Origin: Pseudoxanthomonas sp. PXM01
Lineage (GTDB): Bacteria > Pseudomonadota > Gammaproteobacteria > Xanthomonadales > Xanthomonadaceae
Assembly: GCF_014851815.1 (NCBI RefSeq)
Contig: NZ_JACVAJ010000002.1
Span: 806,001-870,000, forward strand
Direction of reading: 5' to 3'
DNA length: 64,000 bases
A program made the translations under genes and the position numbers. The notes beneath the pieces are model-generated. The model saw only the letters and a list, made by a program, of their open reading frames with translations, was not told where the DNA came from and did not search any database. Shown in pieces: positions 29,422 to 37,584 of this stretch. Numbering within the stretch: position 1 is the first letter of the stretch; every line of letters begins with the position of its first letter.

Positions 29422-29555
29422 AGCCTGCTCTCCCGCTTCAAGGCTGATCCGTTCGCGCCGGCCGTCCCCGGTTTCGTCGCCGAATCAGTAGATCCGTCGC
29501 GCTCCCCCTTCCCTCTTCGGACCGGCGGGCTATCCTCCACGGCACTCCCGAAGCC

Positions 29556-30830
29556 GTGGTGTCCGACGTGTTCCCCAGCCTGCTCCTGATCATCCGCATC
29601 CTCATCGCCTGGTTCGTCGCGATCCTGATGGCGGGCCTGGTCTGGAACGGCCTCTTCGACCGGACGTTCCTGGCGGGCGGCGCAAGCTGGTTGTTCAACC
29701 TGGCCGCGACGCTGGTGATGATTTCGGTACTGATCGGCCTGATCAGCCATCTGCGCCGCATCTGGCTGATTACCGGCCGCCTGGACAGCGCCGCGCTGTC
29801 GAGCCGGCAGCGCCGGCAGATCGAAGTGCCGCTGGATACCGCCGCCGCGTTCGCCCTGATCGAAGGCGCGCTGCGCGAACTCCCCCGCGCCGAAGAAGCG
29901 GAAAGCGCGCCCGACAGCCTGCAGGTGCGGGTCAAGGTGCGCCGCGTGGACAGCTTCGACGGCCCCAGCCAGCCCTCGCGCTTCAACATCATGGCCCGCT
30001 TCGCGGTGAAGCGCGACCTAGTGCAGGCCACGGTCACGCCCGGCAACGGCACCAGCAGCATCACCCTGATGGTGGGTCCGGACGCGAGTGCGTGGCTGGA
30101 CCTGTTCGTGCTCGACGACGGCGTCAACGTGGAGAATGCCGAAGCCGTCACCCGCGCCATCACCCGCCGCGTCGCCGACCAGCGCCGGCAGGAGCAGGCC
30201 GATGTCGTGAAGACCGTCAGCGAGAAGGAACTGACGGTGGCGCGCCTGAACCTGCTCAACGCGCAGGTGGAGCCGCACTTCCTCTACAACACGCTGGCCA
30301 GCGCGCAGGTGCTGACGCGCACCGATCCGCCGCGCGCCGACGTGATGCTGGGCCACCTGATCCACTACCTGCGCAGTTCGCTGCCGCGCACCGACGACAG
30401 CCTGTCGACGCTGGGCGAGGAACTGGAGCGCACGCTGGCCTACCTCGAGATCCTGAAGATCCGCATGGGCAACCGCCTGTCGATGCAGATCGAAGTGCCG
30501 GAGGCGCTGAAGTCGGTGCCGATGCCGTCGATGATGCTGCAGACGCTGGTCGAGAACGCGATCAAGCACGGGCTTGAGCCGAAGACCGGCGGCGGCACCA
30601 TCTGGATCCTGGCGCGCCAGCACGACGACCACGCGACGCTGACCGTCGCCGACGATGGCCAGGGCTTCGGCGGCCAGAGCACGGGCACCGGCATCGGCCT
30701 GAAGAACCTGCGCGAACGCCTGCGCCTGACGTTCGGTGGCAACGCCTCGTTCGCCATCGTGTCCAACTTCCCCAGTGGCGTCGCCGCCACGTTGACGTTG
30801 CCGCTGGACGGCACCACGGGTGCCGCATGA
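29556..30830 (+). CDS. LytS/YehU-type sensor histidine kinase
   Basis: The 424-residue product has two N-terminal transmembrane helices (about 7-28 and 44-64). A soluble linker region of unknown fold follows (about 85-215). The His_kinase domain has the phospho-acceptor in QVEPHFLYNTLASAQ and an HATPase with LVENAIKHGLEP, VADDGQGFGG and GTGIGLKNLRERLRL. This is the PF06580 class, paired with a LytTR response regulator that overlaps it by 4 nt. It begins with GTG (29556, or 29559/29568). The signal is unknown; the short periplasmic loop suggests membrane or cytoplasmic sensing. Confidence 0.92.
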   Translation: MVSDVFPSLLLIIRILIAWFVAILMAGLVWNGLFDRTFLAGGASWLFNLAATLVMISVLIGLISHLRRIWLITGRLDSAALSSRQRRQIEVPLDTAAAFALIEGALRELPRAEEAESAPDSLQVRVKVRRVDSFDGPSQPSRFNIMARFAVKRDLVQATVTPGNGTSSITLMVGPDASAWLDLFVLDDGVNVENAEAVTRAITRRVADQRRQEQADVVKTVSEKELTVARLNLLNAQVEPHFLYNTLASAQVLTRTDPPRADVMLGHLIHYLRSSLPRTDDSLSTLGEELERTLAYLEILKIRMGNRLSMQIEVPEALKSVPMPSMMLQTLVENAIKHGLEPKTGGGTIWILARQHDDHATLTVADDGQGFGGQSTGTGIGLKNLRERLRLTFGGNASFAIVSNFPSGVAATLTLPLDGTTGAA

Positions 30831-31597
30831 ACTTCCGGGGCGTGATCGCCGAAGACGAGGAACTGCTGCGCACCGCGCTGTCCTCGCTGCTGAAGGAAGC
30901 CTGGCCGCAGCTCGACATCGTGGCCGAATGCGAGGACGGCGCCAGCGCGCTGGAATCGATCGCCGAGCTGCAGCCGGACGTCGCCTTCCTCGACATCCGC
31001 ATGCCCGGCCTGACCGGCATCGAGGTCGCGCGCGGCTTGGCCGAGGCGAGCCCGCGCACGCAGGTGGTGTTCGTCACCGCCTACGACCAGTACGCGATCG
31101 ATGCGTTCGAACAGGGCGCCATCGATTACCTGCTGAAGCCGATCACGCGCGAACGCCTGCTCGCGACGGTGCAGCGCATCCAGGCGCGCGCGGCCGCAGG
31201 CCATCCCGATGGCGCGACGCTCGACGCACTGCTGCGCCACCTGTCGGCGCGCCAGGGCACGCCGAGCAAGCCGCCGCTGGTGTGGATCACCGCCAGCGCG
31301 GGCAAGGACACCAAGCTGATCATGGTGGACGACGTGGCCTACTTCCAGGCCGACAACAAGTACACCACCGTGATGACCGCCGACGGCGAATCGCTGCTGC
31401 GCACGCCGCTGCGCGAGCTGCTCGACTCGCTGGACACGAACACCTTCAAGCAGATCCACCGCTCCACCATCGTCAACATGAAGGCGGTGGCGTCTGTCAA
31501 TCGCGACGAGACCGGTCGAGGCAAGCTGAAACTGAAGACACGACCGGAAATCCTGACCGTCAGCCAGCCCTTCATGACGCTGTTCCGCAACATGTAA
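30827..31597 (+). CDS. LytTR family response regulator
   Basis: The 256-residue product has an N-terminal receiver (about 1-122). Its phospho-acceptor Asp56 lies in FLDIRMPGLTG, the conserved Thr in FVTAYDQYA and the Lys in DYLLKPITRERL. A C-terminal LytTR DNA-binding domain follows (about 150-256, DDVAYFQADNKYTTVMTADG and FKQIHRSTIVNMKAV). The ATG overlaps the kinase stop. This is an AlgR/LytR-like pair; targets often include neighbouring membrane or envelope genes, but no binding site is recognisable here. Confidence 0.94.
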   Translation: MNFRGVIAEDEELLRTALSSLLKEAWPQLDIVAECEDGASALESIAELQPDVAFLDIRMPGLTGIEVARGLAEASPRTQVVFVTAYDQYAIDAFEQGAIDYLLKPITRERLLATVQRIQARAAAGHPDGATLDALLRHLSARQGTPSKPPLVWITASAGKDTKLIMVDDVAYFQADNKYTTVMTADGESLLRTPLRELLDSLDTNTFKQIHRSTIVNMKAVASVNRDETGRGKLKLKTRPEILTVSQPFMTLFRNM

Positions 31598-31710
31598 CGC
31601 CGCTCTAAACCCGCCCGCCCCGCGCGGCATCCAACGTGGCATCGCCGGCACGACGCATCAGCGTCGTGGAGGGCATGCCTTTGCCCAACGGAACACCCAA
31701 GGAAAACGCC

Positions 31711-32076
31711 ATGCGCATCATCACGTCCCTGATGTCCTGTCTGCTGGCCCTGGCAGGATGCGACGACAAGCCCAGCGTCACCACCATCCACCACAGCACC
31801 GAGAACGGGATTGACACGCTCTTCAGCAAGAGCACCCTGAAGGAAGGCGTAGCGAAGTTCGAATGCTTCGCCAGCGAGAGCGGCCAGTGCCATTACCGCG
31901 TCTACACCGAGCGTTGCCCGACGCCCGCACCGGGCGAGAACCCGGCCGCCTGCGCGCGCACGACGCTGGAAGACTTCACGTTGTCGCCGGGCAAGACGCA
32001 TGAGATCCGCGGCCTGCCCGACGGTTACCGCGAGTGCGTCGCGCAGCAGGCGGTCGGCGAGCGCTGCCCTTCGTGA
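31711..32076 (+). CDS. Small Cys-rich lipoprotein of unknown function
   Basis: The 121-residue product begins MRIITSLMSCLLALAGCDDK, a short lipoprotein signal with lipobox LALAGC. The mature part has several cysteines (FECFA, QCHYR, ERCPT, AACAR, RECVA, ERCPS), suggesting disulfides in the periplasm. No family is recognised. AAGGAAAACGCC gives the ribosome binding site for this ATG; an upstream in-frame ATG would add a non-signal extension and was rejected. It follows the LytTR regulator by 113 nt on the same strand and could be a target. Confidence 0.7.
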   Translation: MRIITSLMSCLLALAGCDDKPSVTTIHHSTENGIDTLFSKSTLKEGVAKFECFASESGQCHYRVYTERCPTPAPGENPAACARTTLEDFTLSPGKTHEIRGLPDGYRECVAQQAVGERCPS

Positions 32077-32080
32077 GTGC

Positions 32081-32464
32081 TCAGCCTGCCGGCGCGTCCG
32101 CTGCCCGCCGTTCCAGCAGGCAGGCCAGCGCGAAGCCGATCAGGTAGGCGACCACGTCCAGCAGGTCGGGCGTGCTGCCCAGCACTATGCGCAGTACCGG
32201 CGAAGCCACCTGCCAGCCCGCCTGCTGGCAGACGTACTGCATCACCTCCACCGCCAGTCCTGCGGCGAGCGCCAGCAGCGGACGCATGGGCGGACGCATC
32301 CAGACGACGCTGGCCAGCAGGCAATGCACCCAGACGACTGCGATGACGTCACCGGCGAAACTGCGCAGCCAGCCCAGCCCCGCGCCGACGGTCGCCAGCA
32401 GGACCAGCAGAACGAACAGGCCCGCCGCCCATCCGGCCGCGGCCGGATCCAACCGCCACCTCAC
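32081..32464 (-). CDS. DUF2809-like small membrane protein
   Basis: The 127-residue product has four hydrophobic segments. It shows a DUF2809-type pattern: LRSFAGDVIAVVWVHCLLA, AAGLAVEVMQYVCQQAGW, LGSTPDLLDVVAYLIGFALA, with conserved acidic residues inside the helices. Function is unknown; related domains occur in VanZ-like proteins. The start is a GTG overlapping the stop of the upstream zinc-ribbon gene (GTGTGA), which implies coupling. The upstream in-frame extension is antisense-like Arg-rich sequence and was not used. Confidence 0.7.
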   Translation of the reverse strand: MRWRLDPAAAGWAAGLFVLLVLLATVGAGLGWLRSFAGDVIAVVWVHCLLASVVWMRPPMRPLLALAAGLAVEVMQYVCQQAGWQVASPVLRIVLGSTPDLLDVVAYLIGFALACLLERRAADAPAG

Positions 32465-32808
32465 ACGCTGCCGCAATGCGCGCCCTCGAGGCTCTTGCCG
32501 CCGCACGCGAGGCACTTGCGGTACTTCTGCCGCTGCCGGTTGTAACGGATGCGCGACATCATGCCGCCGCAGGCGCAGCGCAGTTCGCGACCGCGCGCCC
32601 AGCGGTAGAGGCGCCAGCTGGAATGCAGCGCCCACGCCGTACCCAGCAGGATCGCCAACAGGAACGAAAGCGAGGCCAGCCGCTGCGGCGTGAGATCACC
32701 GAATGCGCGCTCGGTGCGCGTCACCACTTCCGCTGTGGCGAAACCGCCGACCGCAAGCACCACGGCCGGGGCGTACATGCGGGCGACCATCCGGGAGATG
32801 CGGTTCAT
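32461..32808 (-). CDS. Two-helix membrane protein with C-terminal zinc ribbon
   Basis: The 115-residue product has two hydrophobic helices (about 11-32, APAVVLAVGGFATAEVV, and 47-66, ASLSFLLAILLGTAWALHSS). A basic region and a C-terminal zinc-ribbon-like pattern follow, CACGG about 20 residues before CLACGG, and the protein ends HCGSV. No named family is recognised. The start MNRISRMVARMY has a positive N-terminus suited to the membrane orientation. It overlaps the following DUF2809-like gene by 4 nt, so both are probably made together. Confidence 0.65.
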   Translation of the reverse strand: MNRISRMVARMYAPAVVLAVGGFATAEVVTRTERAFGDLTPQRLASLSFLLAILLGTAWALHSSWRLYRWARGRELRCACGGMMSRIRYNRQRQKYRKCLACGGKSLEGAHCGSV

Positions 32809-32888
32809 GGGGCACGATGCGGGGGCGATGCGCGCAGACTCGCTCCCACGGGCACACTGCGTCAATCACACCGCCGGGGGACGCTCGC

Positions 32889-33872
32889 TCAGCTGGTGAT
32901 CGTCTGGGTCAGCGACTGCCAGGTCGGCGGCTCCGGCCAGTCCGGGTCCTGGTTGCCGTCGATCACCCGGCGCAGGTCGCGGCGGTCGATCTGCGGCGCC
33001 AGCGCACGCACCAGGTCCAGCGCGTAGTCGCGCAGCACGCGCTCGCGCGGCAGCACCGCCCAGGCGATGCATTCCTTCACTTCCACCGGCGCCGGCCAGG
33101 CGCGCAGGTCGGTGTCGGTGGCATTCACCGCCATCTCCGCCAGCAGCCCGACGCCGAGGCCGGCACGCACGTAGGTCTTGATGAGGTCGGCATCGAGTGC
33201 GGTCAGCGCGATGTTCGGCTCCAGCCCCACCTTGGCGAAGGCACGCTGCAACGACGAGCCAGGTCGCGTCGACGACTCGTAGCTGATCAGCGGCTGGTCG
33301 GCCAGGTCCGCCATCGTGGGCACGCGGCCGAGCTGTTCCAGCGCATGCCCGCGCGGCACCAGCACCAGCCGCCGCCAGCGGTACAGCGGCACGGCGATGC
33401 CGGCCTGCGGCTGGTCGCCGGCCGTGCTGACCACGGCCATGTCGGCATCGCCCTGGGTGAGCAGGTCCAGCGCCTGGCTCTCCGGCGCCTGCTGCAGGTG
33501 CACGCTGACCTGCGGGAAATCCCGCTTGATCTGCGCGATCGCCGGCGGCAGCACGAAGCGCGCCTGCGTGTGCGTGGTGACCAGCACCAGCTGGCCCTGG
33601 CTCTCGCGGCGCTGGTTGGCGGCGTAGGTGCGGATGTTGTTGGCCTCGGCCAGCACCAGCCGCGCCCGGTCGATCACTTCCTGCCCGGCCGGGGTCACGC
33701 TCTCCAGGCTGCGGCCCTTGCGCACGAACAGCAGGAAGCCGAGTTCGTCTTCCAGCTGCTTGAGCTGCTTGGACAGGCCCGGCTGGGTGGCGTGCACGCG
33801 CGCCGCCGCCAGCGTGATGTTCAGGTCGGCATCGGCGATCGCCACCAGATAGCGGAGTTGGGTCAGCGTCAT
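32889..33872 (-). CDS. cysB: LysR-type regulator CysB
   Basis: The 327-residue product has an N-terminal winged HTH (TLTQLRYLVAIADADLNITL, ARVHATQPGLSKQLKQLEDE, LFVRKGRS) and a periplasmic-binding-like effector domain with VLVTTHTQARFVLPPAI, AVVSTAGDQP and SSTRPGSS. This is the CysB/Cbl branch that senses N-acetylserine/O-acetylserine and sulfide/thiosulfate. It is divergent from cysG-cysK and lies inside the sulfate reduction locus, which supports the assignment. Confidence 0.93.
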   Translation of the reverse strand: MTLTQLRYLVAIADADLNITLAAARVHATQPGLSKQLKQLEDELGFLLFVRKGRSLESVTPAGQEVIDRARLVLAEANNIRTYAANQRRESQGQLVLVTTHTQARFVLPPAIAQIKRDFPQVSVHLQQAPESQALDLLTQGDADMAVVSTAGDQPQAGIAVPLYRWRRLVLVPRGHALEQLGRVPTMADLADQPLISYESSTRPGSSLQRAFAKVGLEPNIALTALDADLIKTYVRAGLGVGLLAEMAVNATDTDLRAWPAPVEVKECIAWAVLPRERVLRDYALDLVRALAPQIDRRDLRRVIDGNQDPDWPEPPTWQSLTQTITS

Positions 33873-34044
33873 CGGCGCGGGGGCATGAGGCCCACGGGAG
33901 GGGGCCTTGGACTGTAGAGGATTTGCCCGGACCGTAGCCGCCAGCGCTTATAACTGCAAGGCATATGGTTTTGGTGGGATGTCATTTCCGACCACCATGA
34001 GGGGCCGGTACGGTCGACAGCCCAGCCGCCAACCCCAGACGCCC
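33873..34044. promoter_or_regulatory. Divergent cysB / cysG control region
   Basis: The 172-bp gap contains an AT-richer block at 33946-33985 (GCTTATAACTGCAAGGCATA and onwards) within GC-rich flanks. TTATAAC resembles CysB half-sites and a -10 box. Autoregulation of cysB and activation of cysG-cysK from here is plausible. No exact operator can be delimited by eye. Confidence 0.4.
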
Positions 34045-35499
34045 GTGAGCGCTCCGCTGTTTCCCCTGTTCGCCGACCTGCAAGGCCGCCGGGTCCTGGT
34101 CGTCGGTGGCGGTCCGGTGGCGGAGCGGAAGACGCAGGCCCTGCTGCATGCCGGCGCCCTCCCCCGCGTCGGCGCGCCCGACCTCACGCCGCGCCTGCAG
34201 GCCTGGCATGAGGAAGGCCGCATCGAATGGATCGCCGGGCGTTTCGACGCCCACTGGTTGTCGGGCGCCTGGCTGGCGGTTGCCGCGACCGACGACGCCA
34301 GCGTCAACCGCGCGGTGGCGGCCGCGGCCGAAGCGCGCCATGTCTTCGCCAACGTCGTCGACGATGGCGAACTCTCCTCCTTCCAGGTCCCCGCCATCGT
34401 CGAGCGCGGCCCGTTGCAGGTCGCCATCTCCAGCGGCGGTGGCGCGCCGATGCTGGCCCGCCACCTGCGACGCCAGCTCGAAACCCTGCTGGACGATTCG
34501 TGGGCCTCGCTGGCGGACCTGTTCACCCGCCAGCGCCGGCGCATCCGCCAGCGCTTCCCGCAGCCCGCGGAACGACGCCGCTTTTTCGAGAGGCTGTTGG
34601 CGGGACCGCTACCGCGCCTGTACCGGCAGCGGCTGCATGCGCAGGCCGAACAGCATTTCACGGCGATGCTGGACGAGCATGCCGCGACGACGCGCAGCGG
34701 CAGTGTCGCGGTGGTCGGCGCGGGTCCGGGCGACGCCGGCCTGCTGACCCTCAACGCGCTGCGCGCGATGAACGAAGCCGACGTGGTCCTGCACGACCGC
34801 CTGGTCAGCGAGGACGTGCTGCGCCTCGGTCGTCGCGATGCGACCTACATCGAAGTCGGCAAGTCGGCCACCGGCCACAGCACGCGGCAGGAAGACATCC
34901 ACGCCCTGATGCTTGAACACGCACGCGCCGGCAAGCGCGTCGTGCGCCTGAAGGGCGGCGATCCGTTCGTGTTCGGCCGCGGCGGCGAAGAACTCGAGTT
35001 CCTGCGCGCGCATGGCGTTCCCTATGAAGTGGTTCCCGGCATCACCGCCGCGGTCGCCTGCGCCGCCTATGCCGGCATCCCGTTGACCCATCGCGACCAC
35101 GCCCAGGCGGTGCGGCTGGTGACGGCGCACTGCAAGGATTCGTTCGATACGCTCGACTGGCAGGCGCTGGCGCAGGAGCGGCAGACGCTGGCGGTCTACA
35201 TGGGCGTGGCGGGACTGGAAGGCCTGCGCGACCGGCTGGTCGCCCACGGCCGCGCCGCCTCCACGCCGTTCGCGCTGGTGGAGAACGGCTCGCGTCGCGA
35301 CCAGCGCGTGGTGACCGGCACGCTGGCCGATCTTCCCGAAACCGCGCGTTTCCACCAGGTGCGCTCGCCCGCGCTGCTGATCCTCGGCGAGGTGACCGCC
35401 CTCGCCGGCACGCTGCACTGGTTCGGCGCGCCGCCGGTCGGCGCCCCGCACCCAACACATTCCCGCAACCTTCCGGCGCCCACACTGCAGGCCGCCTGA
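34045..35499 (+). CDS. cysG: Siroheme synthase (uroporphyrinogen III methyltransferase / precorrin-2 dehydrogenase / ferrochelatase)
   Basis: The trifunctional enzyme makes siroheme for CysI. The 484-residue product has the CysG-B half (about 1-205) with [37 protein letters not shown] and [17 protein letters not shown]. The SUMT half follows (about 215-460) with [46 protein letters not shown] and [17 protein letters not shown]. The start is uncertain: GTG 34045 fits the family N-terminus ([15 protein letters not shown]), while ATGs at 33979 and 33997 would add unmatched residues. It precedes cysK by 23 nt. Confidence 0.94.
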   Translation: MSAPLFPLFADLQGRRVLVVGGGPVAERKTQALLHAGALPRVGAPDLTPRLQAWHEEGRIEWIAGRFDAHWLSGAWLAVAATDDASVNRAVAAAAEARHVFANVVDDGELSSFQVPAIVERGPLQVAISSGGGAPMLARHLRRQLETLLDDSWASLADLFTRQRRRIRQRFPQPAERRRFFERLLAGPLPRLYRQRLHAQAEQHFTAMLDEHAATTRSGSVAVVGAGPGDAGLLTLNALRAMNEADVVLHDRLVSEDVLRLGRRDATYIEVGKSATGHSTRQEDIHALMLEHARAGKRVVRLKGGDPFVFGRGGEELEFLRAHGVPYEVVPGITAAVACAAYAGIPLTHRDHAQAVRLVTAHCKDSFDTLDWQALAQERQTLAVYMGVAGLEGLRDRLVAHGRAASTPFALVENGSRRDQRVVTGTLADLPETARFHQVRSPALLILGEVTALAGTLHWFGAPPVGAPHPTHSRNLPAPTLQAA

Positions 35500-35522
35500 G
35501 CCCACGCCCCCACGGAGATCCC

Positions 35523-36497
35523 ATGGCCGTTTACGACAGCATCCTCGACACCATCGGCCGCACCCCGGTCGTCAAGCTGCACCGCGTCGCGCCCGAGCAC
35601 GTCACGCTGTATGCCAAGGTCGAATCGTTCAATCCGGGCGGCTCGGTGAAGGACCGCCTGGCGCTGGCGATCATCCTCGACGCCGAGGCCAAGGGCCTGC
35701 TGAAGCCCGGCGACACCATCGTCGAGGCGACCTCCGGCAACACCGGCGTGGCGCTGGCGATGGTGGCTGCGGCACGCGGCTACAAGTTCGTCGCCACGAT
35801 GGTGGAAACCTTCTCGATCGAGCGCCGCAAGCTGATGCGCGCCTACGGCGCCAAGGTCATCCTGACCCCCGCCGCCGAGCGTGGCAGCGGCATGGTGCGT
35901 CGCGCCGAGGAACTGGCGAAGCAGCACGGCTGGTTCCTCGCCCGCCAGTTCGCCAATCCCGCCAACCCCGCGTACCACCGCCAGACGACGGCGGCGGAAA
36001 TCTTGCGTGATTTCGCCGGCCGCCGACTCGACCATTTCGTCACCGGCTGGGGCACGGGCGGCACGCTGACCGGCGTGGGCGAAGTACTGAAGGTCGCGCG
36101 TCCGGAAGTGCGCATCACCGCCTCCGAACCGGCCGGCGCCTCGCTGCTGCAGGGCAAGGAATGGCAGCCGCACAAGATCCAGGGCTGGACGCCGGACTTC
36201 GTGCCGGACGTGCTGAACCGCGAGGTGGCTGACGAGGTCCTGTCGATCACCGACGTCGACGCCATCGCCACGTCGCGCCGGCTGGCGGCGGAGGAAGGCA
36301 TCTTCGTCGGCATCTCCGCCGGCGCCACCGTCGCCGCCGCATTGCAGGTCGCGCAGAAGGCCAAGCCCGGCGACGTGCTGCTGGCGGTGCTGCCGGATAC
36401 CGGTGAGCGCTACTTCTCCACGCCGCTGTTCGAAGGCGTCAACGAAGGCTCCGACGACGAATGGCTGGCCTCGCTCGGCGACGCCGCACTGCCGTAA
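35523..36497 (+). CDS. cysK: Cysteine synthase (O-acetylserine sulfhydrylase)
   Basis: The PLP enzyme combines O-acetylserine with sulfide to give cysteine. The 324-residue product has the PLP lysine in NPGGSVKDRLA, TSGNTGVALAM, the phosphate loop GTGGTLTGVGEV and the C-terminal LPDTGERYFSTPLFEG. The middle segment (ETFSIERRKLMRAYGAKVIL, RGSGMVRRAEEL) follows the OASS-A pattern. It closes the cysG-cysK operon. No serine acetyltransferase gene is in the window. Confidence 0.95.
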   Translation: MAVYDSILDTIGRTPVVKLHRVAPEHVTLYAKVESFNPGGSVKDRLALAIILDAEAKGLLKPGDTIVEATSGNTGVALAMVAAARGYKFVATMVETFSIERRKLMRAYGAKVILTPAAERGSGMVRRAEELAKQHGWFLARQFANPANPAYHRQTTAAEILRDFAGRRLDHFVTGWGTGGTLTGVGEVLKVARPEVRITASEPAGASLLQGKEWQPHKIQGWTPDFVPDVLNREVADEVLSITDVDAIATSRRLAAEEGIFVGISAGATVAAALQVAQKAKPGDVLLAVLPDTGERYFSTPLFEGVNEGSDDEWLASLGDAALP

Positions 36498-36501
36498 CCG
36501 A

Positions 36502-36972
36502 CTAGGTGGACGGCGGCGCAACGCAGTCGCGCCGCCACGTCCATTCCATCGCCTGGCCGCCGTCCACGCCATCGTCGACGCGCGCGTGCAGCGTGTCGGC
36601 ATCAGGCCGCGAATAGATCACCCGCTTCGGGAAATCGTGCGCGGGATTCGCGAACACGACGCGTCCTACCTCCACGCGCTCGGCGGGAAATGCAGTGACC
36701 GCCGCCCCGCCGGGTTGCGCCATCAACACCCAGCGTCCGTCCTGTTGCGCGATGCGCATGAACTCAAACCCGATCGCCTTGCCATCGCGCGTATCGCGGT
36801 GCATGCCGACCATCAGGCCGGCGCGAGGCGCCATCCAGGTTTCCTCGCTGAAGGTCTTACCCTGCTGGCCGCACCAGTGGCCGGCGAGCCAGTCGAGGTC
36901 ATTATCGCTGGCGAGTGCAGGGGCGGCCATCAGGGCGGTGGACAGGAACAGGGAAGACTTGGCCAGCTTCAT
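36502..36972 (-). CDS. Exported DUF6265-type protein
   Basis: The 156-residue product begins with a Sec signal (MKLAKSSLFLSTALMAAPALA). The mature part has LDWLAGHWCGQQG, ETWMAPRAGLMVGMHR, FEFMRIAQQDGRWVLMAQPG and FANPAHDFPKRVIYSR, the hallmark pattern of the DUF6265 beta-barrel family of unknown function. It is convergent with cysK, 4 nt away, and ends the cys locus. A REP pair lies directly upstream of its start. Confidence 0.8.
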   Translation of the reverse strand: MKLAKSSLFLSTALMAAPALASDNDLDWLAGHWCGQQGKTFSEETWMAPRAGLMVGMHRDTRDGKAIGFEFMRIAQQDGRWVLMAQPGGAAVTAFPAERVEVGRVVFANPAHDFPKRVIYSRPDADTLHARVDDGVDGGQAMEWTWRRDCVAPPST

Positions 36973-37049
36973 GGGGTCGCTCGCTGCAGTGGATCACGCG
37001 TCGCGCGACCTTAGCAGGCGCCGGGCAAGACGAGCGCTCCGAATGTCGG

Positions 37050-37187
37050 TGTGGGAGCGACGTAAGTCGCGATCATGAACCATTAGCGCCGGAGGTCTTG
37101 CAGCAAGCCCGGCACCTGTCCGCGCAGGAGTCGACCATGGATCACCACCACCGACGGCGTGCGATCGCGACTTACGTCGCTCCCACA
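37050..37187. repeat. REP pair (REPIN-like), GTGGGAGCGAC family, heads outward
   Basis: GTGGGAGCGACGTAAGTC (from 37051, continuing GCGATC) is repeated as an exact inverted copy at 37163-37187, with an 88-nt spacer. Each arm is a hairpin (GCGAC/GTCGC) behind a GTGG tetranucleotide. Together they form a 138-bp composite palindrome. It lies in the gap between the DUF6265 gene and yaeR and is unrelated in stem sequence to the elements at 14612 and 60706. Confidence 0.85.
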
Positions 37188-37196
37188 ACGAGCCCC

Positions 37197-37583
37197 CTAT
37201 TGCTCGTAGAGCTCCAGCGGCAGATCATCCGGATCGGCGAAGAAGGTGAAGCGGCGACCGGTGTACTCGTCCACGCGGACCGGCTCGGTGACAACGCCAT
37301 GGGCGTTCAGATGGGCGACGGCCTCGTCGAGATCGGTCACCCGCAGCGCCAGATGACGCAGACCGCAGGCTTCCGGTCGCGACACGCGCGGGGGCGGCGA
37401 CGGAAACGAGAACAGCTCGACCTGCGTGCCGTCGGGCAACGCGAGATCAAGCTTCCAGGAGTCGCGCTCATCTCGGTAATGCTCCCCGACCACGCGCAGG
37501 CCAAGCACCTCGGTGTAGAAGCGCTTCGACCTCGTATAGTCGGAGGCGATGATCGCGACATGGTGCAGGCCGGCGAGTTGCAT
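37197..37583 (-). CDS. yaeR: YaeR-type VOC/glyoxalase I-like metalloprotein
   Basis: The 128-residue product is a single VOC domain: LHHVAIIASDYTRSKRFYTE, then VLGL, RDERDSWKLDLALPDG, VELFSFPSPPPRVSRPEA, CGLRHLALRV, RRFTFFADPDDLPLELYEQ. This follows E. coli YaeR almost block by block. Metal ligands at the family His/Glu positions are present. Activity is not established for the family. The ATG follows the emrB stop by 1 nt, so it is probably the last gene of the marR-emrAB operon. Confidence 0.9.
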   Translation of the reverse strand: MQLAGLHHVAIIASDYTRSKRFYTEVLGLRVVGEHYRDERDSWKLDLALPDGTQVELFSFPSPPPRVSRPEACGLRHLALRVTDLDEAVAHLNAHGVVTEPVRVDEYTGRRFTFFADPDDLPLELYEQ

Positions 37584-37584
37584 G

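Noticed and set aside
32837..32849. GACTCGCTCCCAC, resembling one arm of the REP pair at 37050.
   Set aside because: Only about ten bases match and no hairpin partner is present, so it may be a decayed copy or chance; it was not listed as a repeat.
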